DNA of 64,000 nucleotides. Source: Vibrio splendidus. Lineage in GTDB: Bacteria; Pseudomonadota; Gammaproteobacteria; Enterobacterales; Vibrionaceae. Every line of letters begins with the position of its first letter. Position 1 is the stretch's first letter. The notes under the pieces are model-generated. The model saw only the letters and a program-made list of their open reading frames with translations, searched no databases and had not been told where the DNA came from. The translations under genes were made by a program, and so were the position numbers. Location: NCBI RefSeq assembly GCF_024347615.1, contig NZ_AP025508.1, forward strand, positions 1,054,001 through 1,118,000. Reading direction: 5' to 3'. This document shows positions 18,547-28,731 of the stretch, one piece after another.

Positions 18547-19137
18547 TTACCAGTTGGTTAAGTAGTTTGAGACTAGGTTATTGATCAACTCTTTACCATC
18601 GATAGGCTCAGAGGCGAAAAATTTATCATCAACGCTAAGTAGAGTAATTCCATGTACTCCAGACCATAATACACGGCTGGCTTTAACGACTTCGCTTTCA
18701 GTATGTTCAGGAGCAATCGCGATTAATAGTTGCTCTAGCATACCTGTCATTCTATCGATACGGTTCGATTGCCATTCAGGAAGGTTTTCACCGTTCATGT
18801 TGTGCTCAAAGATAAGCTGCCAACGGTGAGGGTGTTTTTGTGCAAAATCGTGGTAGCAGTAGGCAAGGTTGAATAGAGCTTGCTGAGGATTGCTCGATTG
18901 TTCAACTGCTACAGCAGATTCTGACGCCAGTTCATCTAATGTTTGAGCAACAACATGCAGTAGCAATAGGTTGTAGTTGCCGAATACATTCACCAAGGTA
19001 CTTGGAACATAACCAATCATATTGGCGATTTTACGCAGACTTAGCTCGTGATAAGAGTGCTCTTCTAAGAAGTCGGTCACCGTTTTTAAGGTTAATTGCA
19101 CTAATTGTTCGCGAGTATGATCGTTTCGTCTTGCCAT
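18547..19137 (-). CDS. TetR-family transcriptional regulator
   Basis: A 196-residue TetR protein with an N-terminal helix-turn-helix (LSLRKIANMIGYVPSTLVNVFGNYNLLLLHV, residues 30-60) and an all-helical ligand domain (NLAYCYHDFAQKHPHRWQLIFEHN). The MFS-PlsC fusion gene follows after 17 bp, so the protein likely controls membrane lipid turnover and itself. A TGAAC-ATC-GTTCA palindrome lies 18 bp upstream of the start codon and is a good operator candidate. The ligand is unknown; a lipid or fatty acid is a guess from context. Confidence 0.85.
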   Translation of the reverse strand: MARRNDHTREQLVQLTLKTVTDFLEEHSYHELSLRKIANMIGYVPSTLVNVFGNYNLLLLHVVAQTLDELASESAVAVEQSSNPQQALFNLAYCYHDFAQKHPHRWQLIFEHNMNGENLPEWQSNRIDRMTGMLEQLLIAIAPEHTESEVVKASRVLWSGVHGITLLSVDDKFFASEPIDGKELINNLVSNYLTNW

Positions 19138-19154
19138 GGGTACTTTCTATTAAA

Positions 19155-19167
19155 TGAACATCGTTCA
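19155..19167. promoter_or_regulatory. Putative TetR operator upstream of the TetR/MFS-PlsC pair
   Basis: Perfect inverted repeat TGAAC-ATC-GTTCA, 18-30 bp upstream of the TetR start codon, where an autorepressor would bind. Assignment is by position only. Confidence 0.45.
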
Positions 19168-19333
19168 ATATTTTAATGCTGCCCCAGAGTGCCGTCAATC
19201 CCTTCGCTAGTTTAGTAATCAATTAATAGCCGCAATATTATGATACATGTGTAAACGCCGTGAATATTTCATTGTTCTTTGTTAACGAGTATGATTAAGG
19301 TGTCGAAAGATAAAAAACCTATAAAGGATAATA

Positions 19334-20242
19334 ATGAAACGATTTTTCTCACTAGTCGCGATCCTGTTGGTAACAGTCGCGGTGACGCCAATCGCGGAAG
19401 CGAAAAAGTTTGGTGGTGGTAAGTCATTTGGCAAAAGCTTTAAAACGGCTCCAGCACCAAAACAACAAAACACGAATTCGATCCGTCAAGATCAAACGGG
19501 TAAGAACACAGCAGCTAACTCTAGTAAGAAAGGCCTTATGGGCGGTCTGCTAGGTGGTTTACTTGCTGGTGGTCTTTTAGCTGCATTCTTTGGTGGCGCA
19601 TTTGAAGGTATCCAGTTCATGGATATTCTGATTATGGGTCTGATTGCTTTCCTAGCGTTTAAATTTCTACGCGGAATGTTGGGTGCGAAGCAGGGCTCAA
19701 TGAATCAGCAGAATGCACGTGGTCAACAGCCAGCATTCGGCGGCATGGGTCAGAACAAGTTTGAACAACCTAAGCAACAGCCAAATGTTCATAACTTCGA
19801 GCAAGCACAACCTCAATCACAAGGCGCTGCTGGTGGTTTCGGTTTTGGTGCACAAAGCGATGTTCCACATAACTACCCACCGGGATTTGATCAAGCGGCA
19901 TTCATCAACGGTTCTCGTGAGCACTACCGTACACTGCAAGGTGCATGGAATCACAACGAGCTAAACACGATTGAAGAATATGTATCTCCAAGCCTATTTG
20001 AAGACCTAAAAGCTGAGCGTAATAAGCTAGACGGTGATCAGCACACAGACGTAATGTACGTTGATGCTGAAATCGTTCGTGCAGACCACGATGGTAGCAA
20101 AGCACAGCTAAGCCTTCAGTTCAGCGGTCGTTACCGTGACACTGCGGATGGCGTTGAAGAAGATATCACAGATATCTGGCACCTAGAGCGTGACCTAACA
20201 ACTGACAATGCACCTTGGTTAATTGTTGGTATTCAAGGCTAA
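19334..20242 (+). CDS. Tim44-like domain protein
   Basis: A 302-residue protein with a signal peptide (residues 1-23, ending IAEA), a Gly/Lys-rich linker (KKFGGGKSFGKSF), one glycine-rich membrane segment pair (about residues 70-118), a Gln/Pro/Gly-rich spacer, and a C-terminal Tim44-like fold (residues 175-302, NGSREHYRTLQGAWNHNELNTIEEYVSPSLF...LIVGIQG). Bacterial members of this family are annotated as TIM44-like lipid-binding or membrane-anchored proteins without a settled role. It is single, with its own terminator 25 bp after the stop. Confidence 0.85.
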   Translation: MKRFFSLVAILLVTVAVTPIAEAKKFGGGKSFGKSFKTAPAPKQQNTNSIRQDQTGKNTAANSSKKGLMGGLLGGLLAGGLLAAFFGGAFEGIQFMDILIMGLIAFLAFKFLRGMLGAKQGSMNQQNARGQQPAFGGMGQNKFEQPKQQPNVHNFEQAQPQSQGAAGGFGFGAQSDVPHNYPPGFDQAAFINGSREHYRTLQGAWNHNELNTIEEYVSPSLFEDLKAERNKLDGDQHTDVMYVDAEIVRADHDGSKAQLSLQFSGRYRDTADGVEEDITDIWHLERDLTTDNAPWLIVGIQG

Positions 20243-20266
20243 TTAGTCCAGTTTCGTGATTAAACG

Positions 20267-20302
20267 AAGAGCCCTCGCCAAATAGGTGAGGGCTCTTTTT
20301 TA
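20267..20302 (+). terminator. Rho-independent terminator after the Tim44-like gene
   Basis: Stem AAGAGCCCTC (20267-20276) / GAGGGCTCTT (20288-20297), followed by TTTTTATA. Confidence 0.9.
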
Positions 20303-20333
20303 TATTCAGAAAGCAATTAGTACTGAGAGTGAG

Positions 20334-21575
20334 CTATGGCGCGTAGTTCAGTGTATGAGTGTGCATGCTTCCCCAATCATAGATCTCAAACTTTAGCTGG
20401 TTATCGCCAGTCTTTTTGAGGCTGATGCTCTCTTCGACACCGCTTGTTCCATCATAGTAATTACTCCAAGGACTATCAGGGCGCTGTTCACGTAAACTTT
20501 CAGACTGAACGCTAAGTTTGAGCGAAAGGGTGTTTGAAGGTTGACCGTTATTGATAAACGTATAGTCACCTGATTTTACGGATTCAGTTTTGAATACGTT
20601 CGTTCCGTTAATACTGCAGTCCCCATCTTGATAAGTCACCTTTGTTAGTGTGTAACTGTCTTGCGATAGCGCGAGTTGGTATCGTGCATTATCTGATGGT
20701 ACGGGTGAGCATTGGTTGGTGGTTTCTGTCCAAGTTCCATAAAATGCCTCAATACCAAAGGCTTTATGTAGATTTTTCCAAGGGCTCTTTTCATCAATTT
20801 CAATGGCAACTGGCAGTGATGCGATTTCATCATCTTGGTCTCGATAGCGATTGAAGCTGTCGAGTGAGAGTTCAGCTGGGTAGGTAATTGAAGAGCTAGT
20901 GTCTTTGATTTTGACAATACCAATCCCCGGTGAAAACCAAAGTTCTTGCATTAGTGATACTTGATCTAGGTTGATCGTCCCATAGGCAGGCGTATCGACC
21001 GTCACATCAAACGCTAGGGTGAACTCGATGTGCACGGCCTCATAGTAACCGTGTTGAGTTACTATGGTTTCAATACCATGATTTTTCCATATCGGTAGGA
21101 CATTTGTATATGCGGGGCCTATATCTGGTGTAATGGTGGTTACGGCAGAGGTATAGCTTGTGTCCAAGCGTCCTCCTAATTCAGCGTAAGCCGGTAGAAG
21201 GGTAAATGGAGTGTTTGAAATATCAAAGTGCGCTTTGTAGTGAACACCATTAACCCAAACTTGATTGAAGGTGAGACCTTTTAGATTCAGCTGATCATCT
21301 TTGTATTCGAAAGATTGGGTAAATCCACTGTGGACCCAATTCAGTGAAAATGTCTCAATACCATTAGCATCAATGGTTACTGGAGAACTGGTGACTTGAT
21401 AGCTTTGCCCTGTATTGTCATCACTATATTGCCAAACAGCGTTATGCTGCGCTGGCATATATTGATTGGTAGAAATATATGATGATGCGGGAGCCGAAGG
21501 AGAACTGGACCCTCCGCCGCCACACGCTGTTAATCCAATAAGACACAGATTCATCATCCAATAGTTGTTATTCAT
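20334..21575 (-). CDS. hypothetical lipoprotein, 413 residues
   Basis: Lipoprotein signal with lipobox LTAC (C18) followed by GGGGSSSPSAPASS, a linker style common in Vibrio surface lipoproteins. The mature part is rich in Ser, Thr, Tyr and aromatic residues, looks all-beta, and has two halves: a domain up to about residue 260 and a C-terminal one beginning FYGTWTETTNQCSP with a paired cysteine. I recognise no family. It converges on the Tim44-like gene and stands 290 bp from the tRNA-Tyr array. Confidence 0.7.
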   Translation of the reverse strand: MNNNYWMMNLCLIGLTACGGGGSSSPSAPASSYISTNQYMPAQHNAVWQYSDDNTGQSYQVTSSPVTIDANGIETFSLNWVHSGFTQSFEYKDDQLNLKGLTFNQVWVNGVHYKAHFDISNTPFTLLPAYAELGGRLDTSYTSAVTTITPDIGPAYTNVLPIWKNHGIETIVTQHGYYEAVHIEFTLAFDVTVDTPAYGTINLDQVSLMQELWFSPGIGIVKIKDTSSSITYPAELSLDSFNRYRDQDDEIASLPVAIEIDEKSPWKNLHKAFGIEAFYGTWTETTNQCSPVPSDNARYQLALSQDSYTLTKVTYQDGDCSINGTNVFKTESVKSGDYTFINNGQPSNTLSLKLSVQSESLREQRPDSPWSNYYDGTSGVEESISLKKTGDNQLKFEIYDWGSMHTHTLNYAP

Positions 21576-21817
21576 GATTTATTTCCCTTACTTAGCCTAA
21601 ACGACATTGTGCGTTTTAATGAGTATTTGCAGGAAAACCTTATGCTTATTGTTTTATAAAATATTGATATATCTCAATAGATTAATAAGGGATGTGATTA
21701 TTTGATTATGGAATCTAAGAAGTATTGAATACATCAAGTTCTGTAGGTCTACATAGTTTGAATAGAGTCTACGATTGTATTGGGCTAAGAAGGGCTTTGC
21801 AGGAAGGCTCGGAAACG

Positions 21818-21846
21818 AAAAAAGCCAACTCAATGAGTTGGCTTTT
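21818..21846 (-). terminator. Terminator of the tRNA-Tyr operon
   Basis: Near-perfect hairpin GCCAACTCA (21824-21832) / TGAGTTGGC (21834-21842); on the minus strand it is followed by TTTTTTCG. It lies 23 bp after the last tRNA gene. Confidence 0.85.
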
Positions 21847-21869
21847 CGATTTTCCAATTAAGGAGAATA

Positions 21870-21954
<85 letters not shown>

Positions 21955-22056
21955 AGGGTGTGTCTTACTCTTCACAAAGTAAGCCTAAATTGATGTTTTC
22001 CCATAAGCCCATCAATCAGGTTGTTCTCTTAATTCTCGAAAGAGGTAAGAAGAATA

Positions 22057-22141
<85 letters not shown>

Positions 22142-22243
22142 AGGGTGTGTCTTACTTTTCACAAAGTAAGCCTAAATTGATGTTTTCCCATAAGCCCATC
22201 AACTAGGTTGTTCTCTTAACTCTCAAAAGAGGTAAGAAGAATA

Positions 22244-22328
<85 letters not shown>

Positions 22329-22430
22329 AGGGTGTGTCTTACTTTTCACAAAGTAAGCCTAAATTGATGTTTTCCCATAAGCCCATCAATCAGGTTGTTC
22401 TCTTAGCTCTCAAAAGAGGTAAGAAGAATA

Positions 22431-22515
<85 letters not shown>

Positions 22516-22617
22516 AGGGTGTGTCTTACTCTTCACAAAGTAAGCCTAAATTGATGTTTTCCCATAAGCCCATCAACTAGGTTGTTCTCTTAACTCTCAA
22601 AAGAGGTAAGAAGAATA

Positions 22618-22702
<85 letters not shown>

Positions 22703-22804
22703 AGGGTGTGTCTTACTCTTCACAAAGTAAGCCTAAATTGATGTTTTCCCATAAGCCCATCAATCAGGTTGTTCTCTTAACTCTCGAAAGAGGTAAGAAG
22801 AATA

Positions 22805-22889
<85 letters not shown>

Positions 22890-23277
22890 AGGGTGTTTTT
22901 CCTAACTCATAATGGATAGGCTAAAGAGATGTTTTTCCCAACGCATCTCTCAAGTGCGGAGCGCATCATAGCAAACACGTTAAACCTGTAAAGAGTTTTT
23001 CTTATGGTTTTGTGTTGAATGCTGCCTTTTTGGGCAAAGATGGCGAAAAGTACGCATATTGCTCGGGAAGTGAACATCTGTACTAAGGTTTACGTAGTGA
23101 TAGGTAACACCTTGAGGTAACTCGCTTTCTACATTGTGTTTGGTTTGTGCAATTCGCCAAGAAACGTAAATGGAATTTAATCTAGATTTACACTTCTTGA
23201 CGTTACAGCATTCATCAGTTGATAGAATACGGTTAATTTCATTTATAGATATTAAATCTCACTTGCAGACCATTATT
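22890..23277. other. Intergenic region between the tRNA-Tyr array and the RND operon
   Basis: 388 bp without a convincing gene. The left half holds the tRNA promoter and leader. The right half must hold the promoter of the efflux operon, but I see no clear -35/-10 pair or named operator there. A frame open from 23170 into the membrane fusion gene has no ribosome binding site and puts the signal peptide inside the protein, so it is not used. Confidence 0.6.
22965..22992 (-). promoter_or_regulatory. Promoter of the tRNA-Tyr operon
   Basis: On the minus strand, -35 TTTACA (22987-22992) and -10 TATGAT (22965-22970) are 16 bp apart. The bases after the -10 are GC-rich (GCGCTCCGC), like the discriminator of stringently controlled stable-RNA promoters. 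The -10 box is about 75 bp from the first tRNA. Confidence 0.75.
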
Positions 23278-24354
23278 ATGAAGCATAAATCTGTTTTAAC
23301 CCTGCTTAGCTTGTCTATTCTTATGGCGTCTCCAGCCGCACTAGCTAAACGCATGGGCCCTAGCACTGTCACTGTTGTTACTGAGCAAGTTGATATTCAC
23401 CAAGTTAGCCAATCTCTTTCTTTGGTAGGTAAGTTAGAAGCAGAACAATCTGTGATCATTACCTCTGAAGTAGCGGGCAGAGTTGACTCTATCAACATCA
23501 AAGCCAATCAAGATGTCACCAAAGGGCAGATGTTGGTTCAATTAGATGACGACAAAGCAAAAGCTGCAGTTGCAGAAGCGCAAGCGTACCTAAAAGACGA
23601 GCAACGTAAGCTAGCGGAATTCCAACGACTAGTGAAACGCAACGCGATCACGCAAACTGAAATTGACGCTCAGAAAACTAATGTAGAGATCGCCAATGCT
23701 CGCCTAGCTGCCGCCAATGCCAATCTTAAAGACTTACACATCAGCGCGCCTTTCTCTGGCACGGTCGGTTTTATCGACTTTAGCCGCGGAAAAATGGTGA
23801 CAGCAGGTACTGAGCTTGTGACTTTAGATGATTTGTCTGTGATGCAGTTAGATCTTCAAATTCCTGAGCGTTACCTTTCTAAGCTGTCTAAAGGCATGAC
23901 AGTGACGGCTCGCACCAGTGCGTGGGGCGAGACTCAGTTCACTGGCACAGTGGTAGGCATTGATTCTCGTATTAATGCTGAAACTTTGAACCTTCGAGTT
24001 CGAATCCACTTTGGCAACAATAATGATTACCTAAAGCCGGGCATGCTAGTGGCCGCTGATATGGATTTCCCTCCTGTAGAAGCGCCGATTATCCCAGTTC
24101 AAGCGCTTGAGTATTCTGGTACTAAGCGTTTCGTCTATGTTATTGGCGAAGATAACAAAGCGACTCGTACCGAAGTGTTCTTGGGTGCGCGTATCGATAA
24201 CGAAGTTGTGATCGACAAGGGCATCGAGATTGGCCAGAAGATCGTGGTGCAAGGTATCGTGAACATGCGTGACGGAGTCTTGGTTCAAGAGCTTGCCGTT
24301 AATCGCCCAGCTAAACTTGATGAAAATACAGCAGCACAAGAAGGCGCTAACTAA
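23278..24354 (+). CDS. RND efflux periplasmic adaptor (membrane fusion protein)
   Basis: A 358-residue adaptor of the HlyD/AcrA type, starting at the ATG at 23278, which opens a clear signal peptide (MKHKSVLTLLSLSILMASPAALA). The order is lipoyl half-motif (IITSEVAGRVDSINIKANQDVTKGQMLVQLD), a coiled-coil hairpin (about 85-145), the second lipoyl half (LHISAPFSGTVGFIDFSRGKMVTAG), then beta-barrel and membrane-proximal domains. It would bridge the RND pump to an outer-membrane TolC. No lipobox is present. The stop overlaps the permease start (TAATG). Confidence 0.92.
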   Translation: MKHKSVLTLLSLSILMASPAALAKRMGPSTVTVVTEQVDIHQVSQSLSLVGKLEAEQSVIITSEVAGRVDSINIKANQDVTKGQMLVQLDDDKAKAAVAEAQAYLKDEQRKLAEFQRLVKRNAITQTEIDAQKTNVEIANARLAAANANLKDLHISAPFSGTVGFIDFSRGKMVTAGTELVTLDDLSVMQLDLQIPERYLSKLSKGMTVTARTSAWGETQFTGTVVGIDSRINAETLNLRVRIHFGNNNDYLKPGMLVAADMDFPPVEAPIIPVQALEYSGTKRFVYVIGEDNKATRTEVFLGARIDNEVVIDKGIEIGQKIVVQGIVNMRDGVLVQELAVNRPAKLDENTAAQEGAN

Positions 24355-27300
24355 TGTTGTTATCTGATGTTTCTGTAAAGAGACCAGTAGCGGCTGTCGT
24401 ATTGAGTCTGCTTTTGGTTGTGTTTGGTATTGTCTCTTTCAATAAGCTTGCAGTTCGCGAGATGCCTGATATTGAAAGCCCGGTGGTATCGATCAGTACT
24501 CGTTATGAGGGTGCGTCTGCCACCATCATTGAAAGTCAAATAACCTCCAATCTTGAAGACCAGTTATCCGGCATCAGTGGTATCGATGAGATCGAATCCA
24601 CAACGCGTAACGGTATGTCGCGTATCACGATTACTTTTGAGCTTGGTTACGACCTCAATACTGGTGTCAGTGATGTTCGTGATGCCGTAGCGCGTGCTCA
24701 GCGTTCGTTGCCAGATGAAGCCGACGACCCAATTGTTTATAAGAACAATGGTAGTGGTGAAGCCTCGGTCTACATCAACTTAAGCTCGACGGAGATGGAC
24801 CGAACGCAGTTAACCGATTACACCGAACGTGTGTTGATTGACCGCTTTAGTTTGATCTCAGGTGTGAGCTCGGTGGATATCTCGGGTGGCTTGTACAAAG
24901 TAATGTACGTGAAGCTGAAACCTGCGCAGATGGCAGGTCGTGGCGTTACTACTTCGGACATCACTTCTGCGTTAAACAGTGAGAACATTGAAAGCCCGGG
25001 TGGTGAAGTACGTAACGATGCGATTGTGATGTCGGTTCGTACCGCTCGTTCTTACACTGAAGCGGAAGATTTCGAATACCTAGTGGTAAAACGTGCCTCT
25101 GATAACACACCTATCTACTTAAAAGACGTAGCGGATGTGTACATTGGCGCAGAAAACGAGAACTCGACCTTTAAGAGTGACGGCGTTGTTAACGTTAGTA
25201 TGGGGATTGTGCCTCAGTCAGATGCGAACCCACTTGAGGTTGCTGACTTGGTCCATAAAGAAGTTGAGGCGATTCAGAAGTTCCTGCCTGACGGGACTCG
25301 ACTGGCGGTCGACTATGACTCAACTGTCTTTATCGATCGTTCGATCTCAGAGGTTTACAGCACACTCTTTATTACGGGTGGTTTAGTTATCCTCGTACTT
25401 TACGTCTTCATAGGTCAAGCGCGTGCAACGCTGATTCCAGCAGTGACCGTACCTGTATCTCTGATCTCGTCGTTTATTGCGGCGTACTACTTCGGTTTCT
25501 CTATCAACCTGATTACCCTGATGGCACTTATCCTGTCGATTGGTTTGGTGGTCGATGATGCGATCGTGGTGGTTGAGAACATTTTCCACCATATTGAACG
25601 TGGTGAGTCACCGCTGCTTGCTGCTTATAAAGGGACACGTGAAGTGGGCTTTGCGGTAATCGCAACCACTCTAGTCTTGGTGATGGTATTCCTGCCAATC
25701 TCGTTCATGGATGGCATGGTCGGTCTCTTGTTTACGGAGTTCTCGGTACTGTTGGCGATGTCAGTGATCTTCTCGTCGCTAGTCGCACTAACGTTAACGC
25801 CAGTGTTAGGCAGTAAAATCCTAAAAGCGAACGTTAAACCAAACCGTTTCAACCTGTTTGTCGAGCGCGTATTTGGCAAGCTAGAAGCCGGATACAAAGC
25901 GGTATTGCGCCGTGCTTTAAACTGGCGTTGGGCTGCTCCAATCATTATTATCGCGTGTATGGGCGGTAGTTATGGCTTGATGCAACAAGTGCCGTCGCAA
26001 CTGACGCCTCAAGAAGACCGTGGTGTTATCTTTGCGTTTGTTCGTGGTGCTGATGCAACCAGTTACAACCGTATGTCTGCCAATATGGACATCGTTGAAG
26101 AGCGCCTAATGCCGCTGCTTGGTCAAGGTTTCTTGAAGTCATTTAGTATTCAATCACCAGCGTTTGGTGGTAATGCTGGCGACCAAACGGGCTTCGTTAT
26201 CATGATCCTGGAAGATTGGGATGAACGTGATGAAACCGCTCAGGAAGCGCTGAACGAAGTTCGTAAATCTTTAAATGGTATTCCTGATGTACGTGTATTC
26301 CCGTTCATGCCGGGCTTCAAAGGTGGTTCAAGTGAGCCTGTGCAATTCGTACTGGGTGGCTCTGATTACTCTGAGCTTCAGAAATGGGGCGAACTGTTAA
26401 AGCAAGCGGCTGAAGACTCTCCAATGATGGAAGGTGCGGACATCGATTACTCTGAGAAAACACCAGAGTTATTGGTAACCGTAGATAAACAACGTGCAGC
26501 CGAGCTAGGCGTTAGCGTTTCGGATATTTCAGACACATTAGAGATCATGCTTGGCGGCCGTAGTGAAACCACTTTCGTTGACCGTGGTGAAGAGTATGAC
26601 GTATACCTTCGTGGTGATGAGAACAGCTTTAATAATGCTAATGACTTGAGCCAAATCTACATGCGAACTCAGTCTGGTGAGCTGGTTACACTCGATACGT
26701 TGACGCACATTGAAGAAGTGGCTTCTTCGATTCGTTTGTCGCACTACAACAAGCAGAAATCGGTGACCATCAAAGCGAACCTAATGGAAGGCTACACGCT
26801 GGGTGACGCACTCGATTTCCTTGATGAACAAGCGATTGAGCAGTTACCAGGCGATATTTCAGTGAGTTACTCTGGCGAGTCAAAAGACTTTAAAGAGAAC
26901 CAATCGAGTATCTTAGTGGTATTTGCGCTAGCGATGCTGGTCGCGTACTTGGTACTGGCCGCGCAGTTTGAAAGCTTCATTAACCCGCTGGTGGTGATGT
27001 TCACCGTACCTATGGGTATCTTTGGTGGCTTCTTAGGTTTGGTGTTGATGAATCAAGGGCTCAATGTTTACAGCCAGATTGGTATGATCATGTTGATCGG
27101 TATGGTGACCAAAAACGGTATCTTGATCGTAGAGTTTGCTAACCAACTTCGTGACCGTGGCATTGAGTTTGAAAAGGCGATCATTGATGCTTCGGCTCGA
27201 CGTTTACGTCCAATCTTGATGACGGCGTTCACCACACTAGCCGGTGCAATCCCATTGATTACTTCAACGGGCGCAGGCTATGAAAGCCGAGTAGCAGTGG

Positions 27301-27467
27301 GTACGGTTATCTTCTTCGGTATGGGCTTTGCAACTTTGGTTACTCTGTTCGTAATCCCTGCGATGTATCGACTGATTTCTGGCTCAACACGTTCTCCAGG
27401 TCATGTGGAAGCGGTTCTAAATAAAGAGCTGAGCCACGATAACGTGGGAAGAAGCTCGCACGGTTAG
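24354..27467 (+). CDS. RND multidrug efflux permease (HAE1-like)
   Basis: A 1037-residue inner-membrane proton/drug antiporter with 12 helices and two large periplasmic loops. Helix 4 carries the proton-relay aspartates in GLVVDDAIVVVENI, and helix 10 contains MIGMVTKNGILIVEFANQLRDRG. The N-terminus MLLSDVSVKRPVAAVVLSLLLVVFGIVSF is typical. The one-base overlap with the adaptor gene suggests coupled translation. No outer-membrane factor is encoded here, so TolC is presumably shared. It resembles the VexH/VmeJ-type Vibrio pumps, but I cannot assign the exact orthologue. A terminator hairpin follows. Confidence 0.93.
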   Translation: MLLSDVSVKRPVAAVVLSLLLVVFGIVSFNKLAVREMPDIESPVVSISTRYEGASATIIESQITSNLEDQLSGISGIDEIESTTRNGMSRITITFELGYDLNTGVSDVRDAVARAQRSLPDEADDPIVYKNNGSGEASVYINLSSTEMDRTQLTDYTERVLIDRFSLISGVSSVDISGGLYKVMYVKLKPAQMAGRGVTTSDITSALNSENIESPGGEVRNDAIVMSVRTARSYTEAEDFEYLVVKRASDNTPIYLKDVADVYIGAENENSTFKSDGVVNVSMGIVPQSDANPLEVADLVHKEVEAIQKFLPDGTRLAVDYDSTVFIDRSISEVYSTLFITGGLVILVLYVFIGQARATLIPAVTVPVSLISSFIAAYYFGFSINLITLMALILSIGLVVDDAIVVVENIFHHIERGESPLLAAYKGTREVGFAVIATTLVLVMVFLPISFMDGMVGLLFTEFSVLLAMSVIFSSLVALTLTPVLGSKILKANVKPNRFNLFVERVFGKLEAGYKAVLRRALNWRWAAPIIIIACMGGSYGLMQQVPSQLTPQEDRGVIFAFVRGADATSYNRMSANMDIVEERLMPLLGQGFLKSFSIQSPAFGGNAGDQTGFVIMILEDWDERDETAQEALNEVRKSLNGIPDVRVFPFMPGFKGGSSEPVQFVLGGSDYSELQKWGELLKQAAEDSPMMEGADIDYSEKTPELLVTVDKQRAAELGVSVSDISDTLEIMLGGRSETTFVDRGEEYDVYLRGDENSFNNANDLSQIYMRTQSGELVTLDTLTHIEEVASSIRLSHYNKQKSVTIKANLMEGYTLGDALDFLDEQAIEQLPGDISVSYSGESKDFKENQSSILVVFALAMLVAYLVLAAQFESFINPLVVMFTVPMGIFGGFLGLVLMNQGLNVYSQIGMIMLIGMVTKNGILIVEFANQLRDRGIEFEKAIIDASARRLRPILMTAFTTLAGAIPLITSTGAGYESRVAVGTVIFFGMGFATLVTLFVIPAMYRLISGSTRSPGHVEAVLNKELSHDNVGRSSHG

Positions 27468-27532
27468 TTGGCCAAATGAAGGGCTAGACTATAGATAGTT
27501 GTTATAGCCCTTAAGTTTAAAGCTTGATAAAG

Positions 27533-27590
27533 AAAGCCCAGTAACTGGTGTCCAACTATTGGGGGCAGTTCATTACTGGGCTTTTTGTTT
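27533..27590 (+). terminator. Terminator after the RND operon
   Basis: Stem AAAGCCCAGTAA (27533-27544) / TTACTGGGCTTT (27573-27584) with a TTTTTGTTT tail. A smaller GGGCTA/TAGCCC hairpin lies just before it (27481-27510). Confidence 0.8.
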
Positions 27591-27679
27591 GCTAAATATT
27601 GCTGATTGAAAGTAACAATGTGTTCAATCGATAATAAAAACGCGCTCAGGATACGAACTCTTATTTGGTGTCCAATTTC

Positions 27680-28003
27680 TTAACTCTTTTTCGCTTGGCG
27701 AGCTTCAAATTCGGCCAATTGTTCAGGCGTCGCTTTTGGTTGATGGTTAGCTTTCCACTCATCGTAAGTCATGCCATAAACACGTTCACGTGCATCGTCT
27801 AAATCTAAATCGACTCCCATCAATTCAGCTTCTGCTGCATACCATTTGCTAAAGCAATTTCGGCAAAAGCCAGCCAAGATCATTAGGTCAATGTTTTGCA
27901 CGTCTTTATTGTTGTCTAGATGAGATAATAGGCGGCGAAATGAAGCGGCATCTAGCTTGTCTTGTTCTTCTTGAGTTAGTTGCTTGTATTTGAATTCAGC
28001 CAA
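27680..28003 (-). CDS. DUF1244 domain protein
   Basis: A 107-residue cytoplasmic protein of the DUF1244 family, with the conserved stretch FRRLLSHLDNNKDVQNIDLMILAGFCRNCFSKWY and GMTYDEWKANHQ. The two cysteines in CRNC suggest metal or redox chemistry, but no function is established. It is a single gene facing the small membrane-protein gene across 233 bp. Confidence 0.85.
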   Translation of the reverse strand: MAEFKYKQLTQEEQDKLDAASFRRLLSHLDNNKDVQNIDLMILAGFCRNCFSKWYAAEAELMGVDLDLDDARERVYGMTYDEWKANHQPKATPEQLAEFEARQAKKS

Positions 28004-28140
28004 AACTCTTTCCTTTTCAAGTTAATGATTATCCTTAATTAGAGTCTACACGGCTGCGAGATTGACGCCAATACTCATTCACTGGTTTGAGTATGTACCC
28101 CTCATATTTCGAGGTTCTCATAGGATAAGAAAATTACAAC

Positions 28141-28156
28141 TAGACCGATCGGTCTG
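28141..28156. promoter_or_regulatory. TetR-type operator site A (NemR-like)
   Basis: TAGACCGATCGGTCTG: the core AGACC-GATC-GGTCT is a perfect 14-bp palindrome. As I recall, NemR, a TetR-family electrophile sensor, binds TAGACC-N4-GGTCTA. It lies 80 bp upstream of the small membrane-protein gene. Two related sites lie before the next operon. Confidence 0.6.
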
Positions 28157-28236
28157 TGTTGTGTATTATTCATTCAACACTTCAAATTGGACCATCGGAT
28201 CACTGAAGCAGTAAACCGGTGAGAGGAGAGCAAAGC

Positions 28237-28731
28237 ATGACATTAGCATTTGAAACATACTTGGCTATTGGTTTATCGATGGCGCTGTTAAGCCTTTGGA
28301 AAACCTATTCAGGGCCTGCTATTGCCGCGTTTCTATCTTACTCCTACCCAGAAATGCTGTTGTTTAATTTAATCCCAGCGATGATTGCTGCATATGCGGG
28401 TTGGAAAATTGCTCCCGTCTATTCAACCTTATTTAAGAAACAAAAAGGCGCTGTCTTTAAACCAAAGCTCAGAAAATTCATGAAAAAATGGAATCAATAC
28501 GGCCAACTTTCGATGGCTATTTTGGCTCCTGTCTTAGTCGGAATTCCGAGTTATACCTTTGTTTCCAAACGATTGAATCAAAGTGGCGTGAAAGCATTTG
28601 GCATGCTGGCATTGTCGATCTTAGGTTGGAGTAGCTTGGCTTATAGCTGTTTTGCATTCCTAGATGTTGGTCAGTATGTTGCGATAGAGAACATTATTCC
28701 CGAGTCTGTTCTTGAGAATATTCAGCAATAA
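28237..28731 (+). CDS. small integral membrane protein, 164 residues
   Basis: The ATG at 28237 follows a GGAGAG ribosome binding site; the frame itself opens 18 bases earlier. About four hydrophobic helices are separated by a basic loop (LFKKQKGAVFKPKLRKFMKKW). The second half, YGQLSMAILAPVLVGIPSYTF, recalls small DedA-like or small multidrug export proteins, but the match is by eye and weak. A palindromic TetR-type site is upstream, shared with the 29.2-31.9 kb genes, so it is probably induced together with them. Confidence 0.65.
   Translation: MTLAFETYLAIGLSMALLSLWKTYSGPAIAAFLSYSYPEMLLFNLIPAMIAAYAGWKIAPVYSTLFKKQKGAVFKPKLRKFMKKWNQYGQLSMAILAPVLVGIPSYTFVSKRLNQSGVKAFGMLALSILGWSSLAYSCFAFLDVGQYVAIENIIPESVLENIQQ

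Noticed and set aside
23170..23277. Longer N-terminus of the RND adaptor
   Set aside because: It places a clear signal peptide 36 residues inside the protein and lacks a ribosome binding site.
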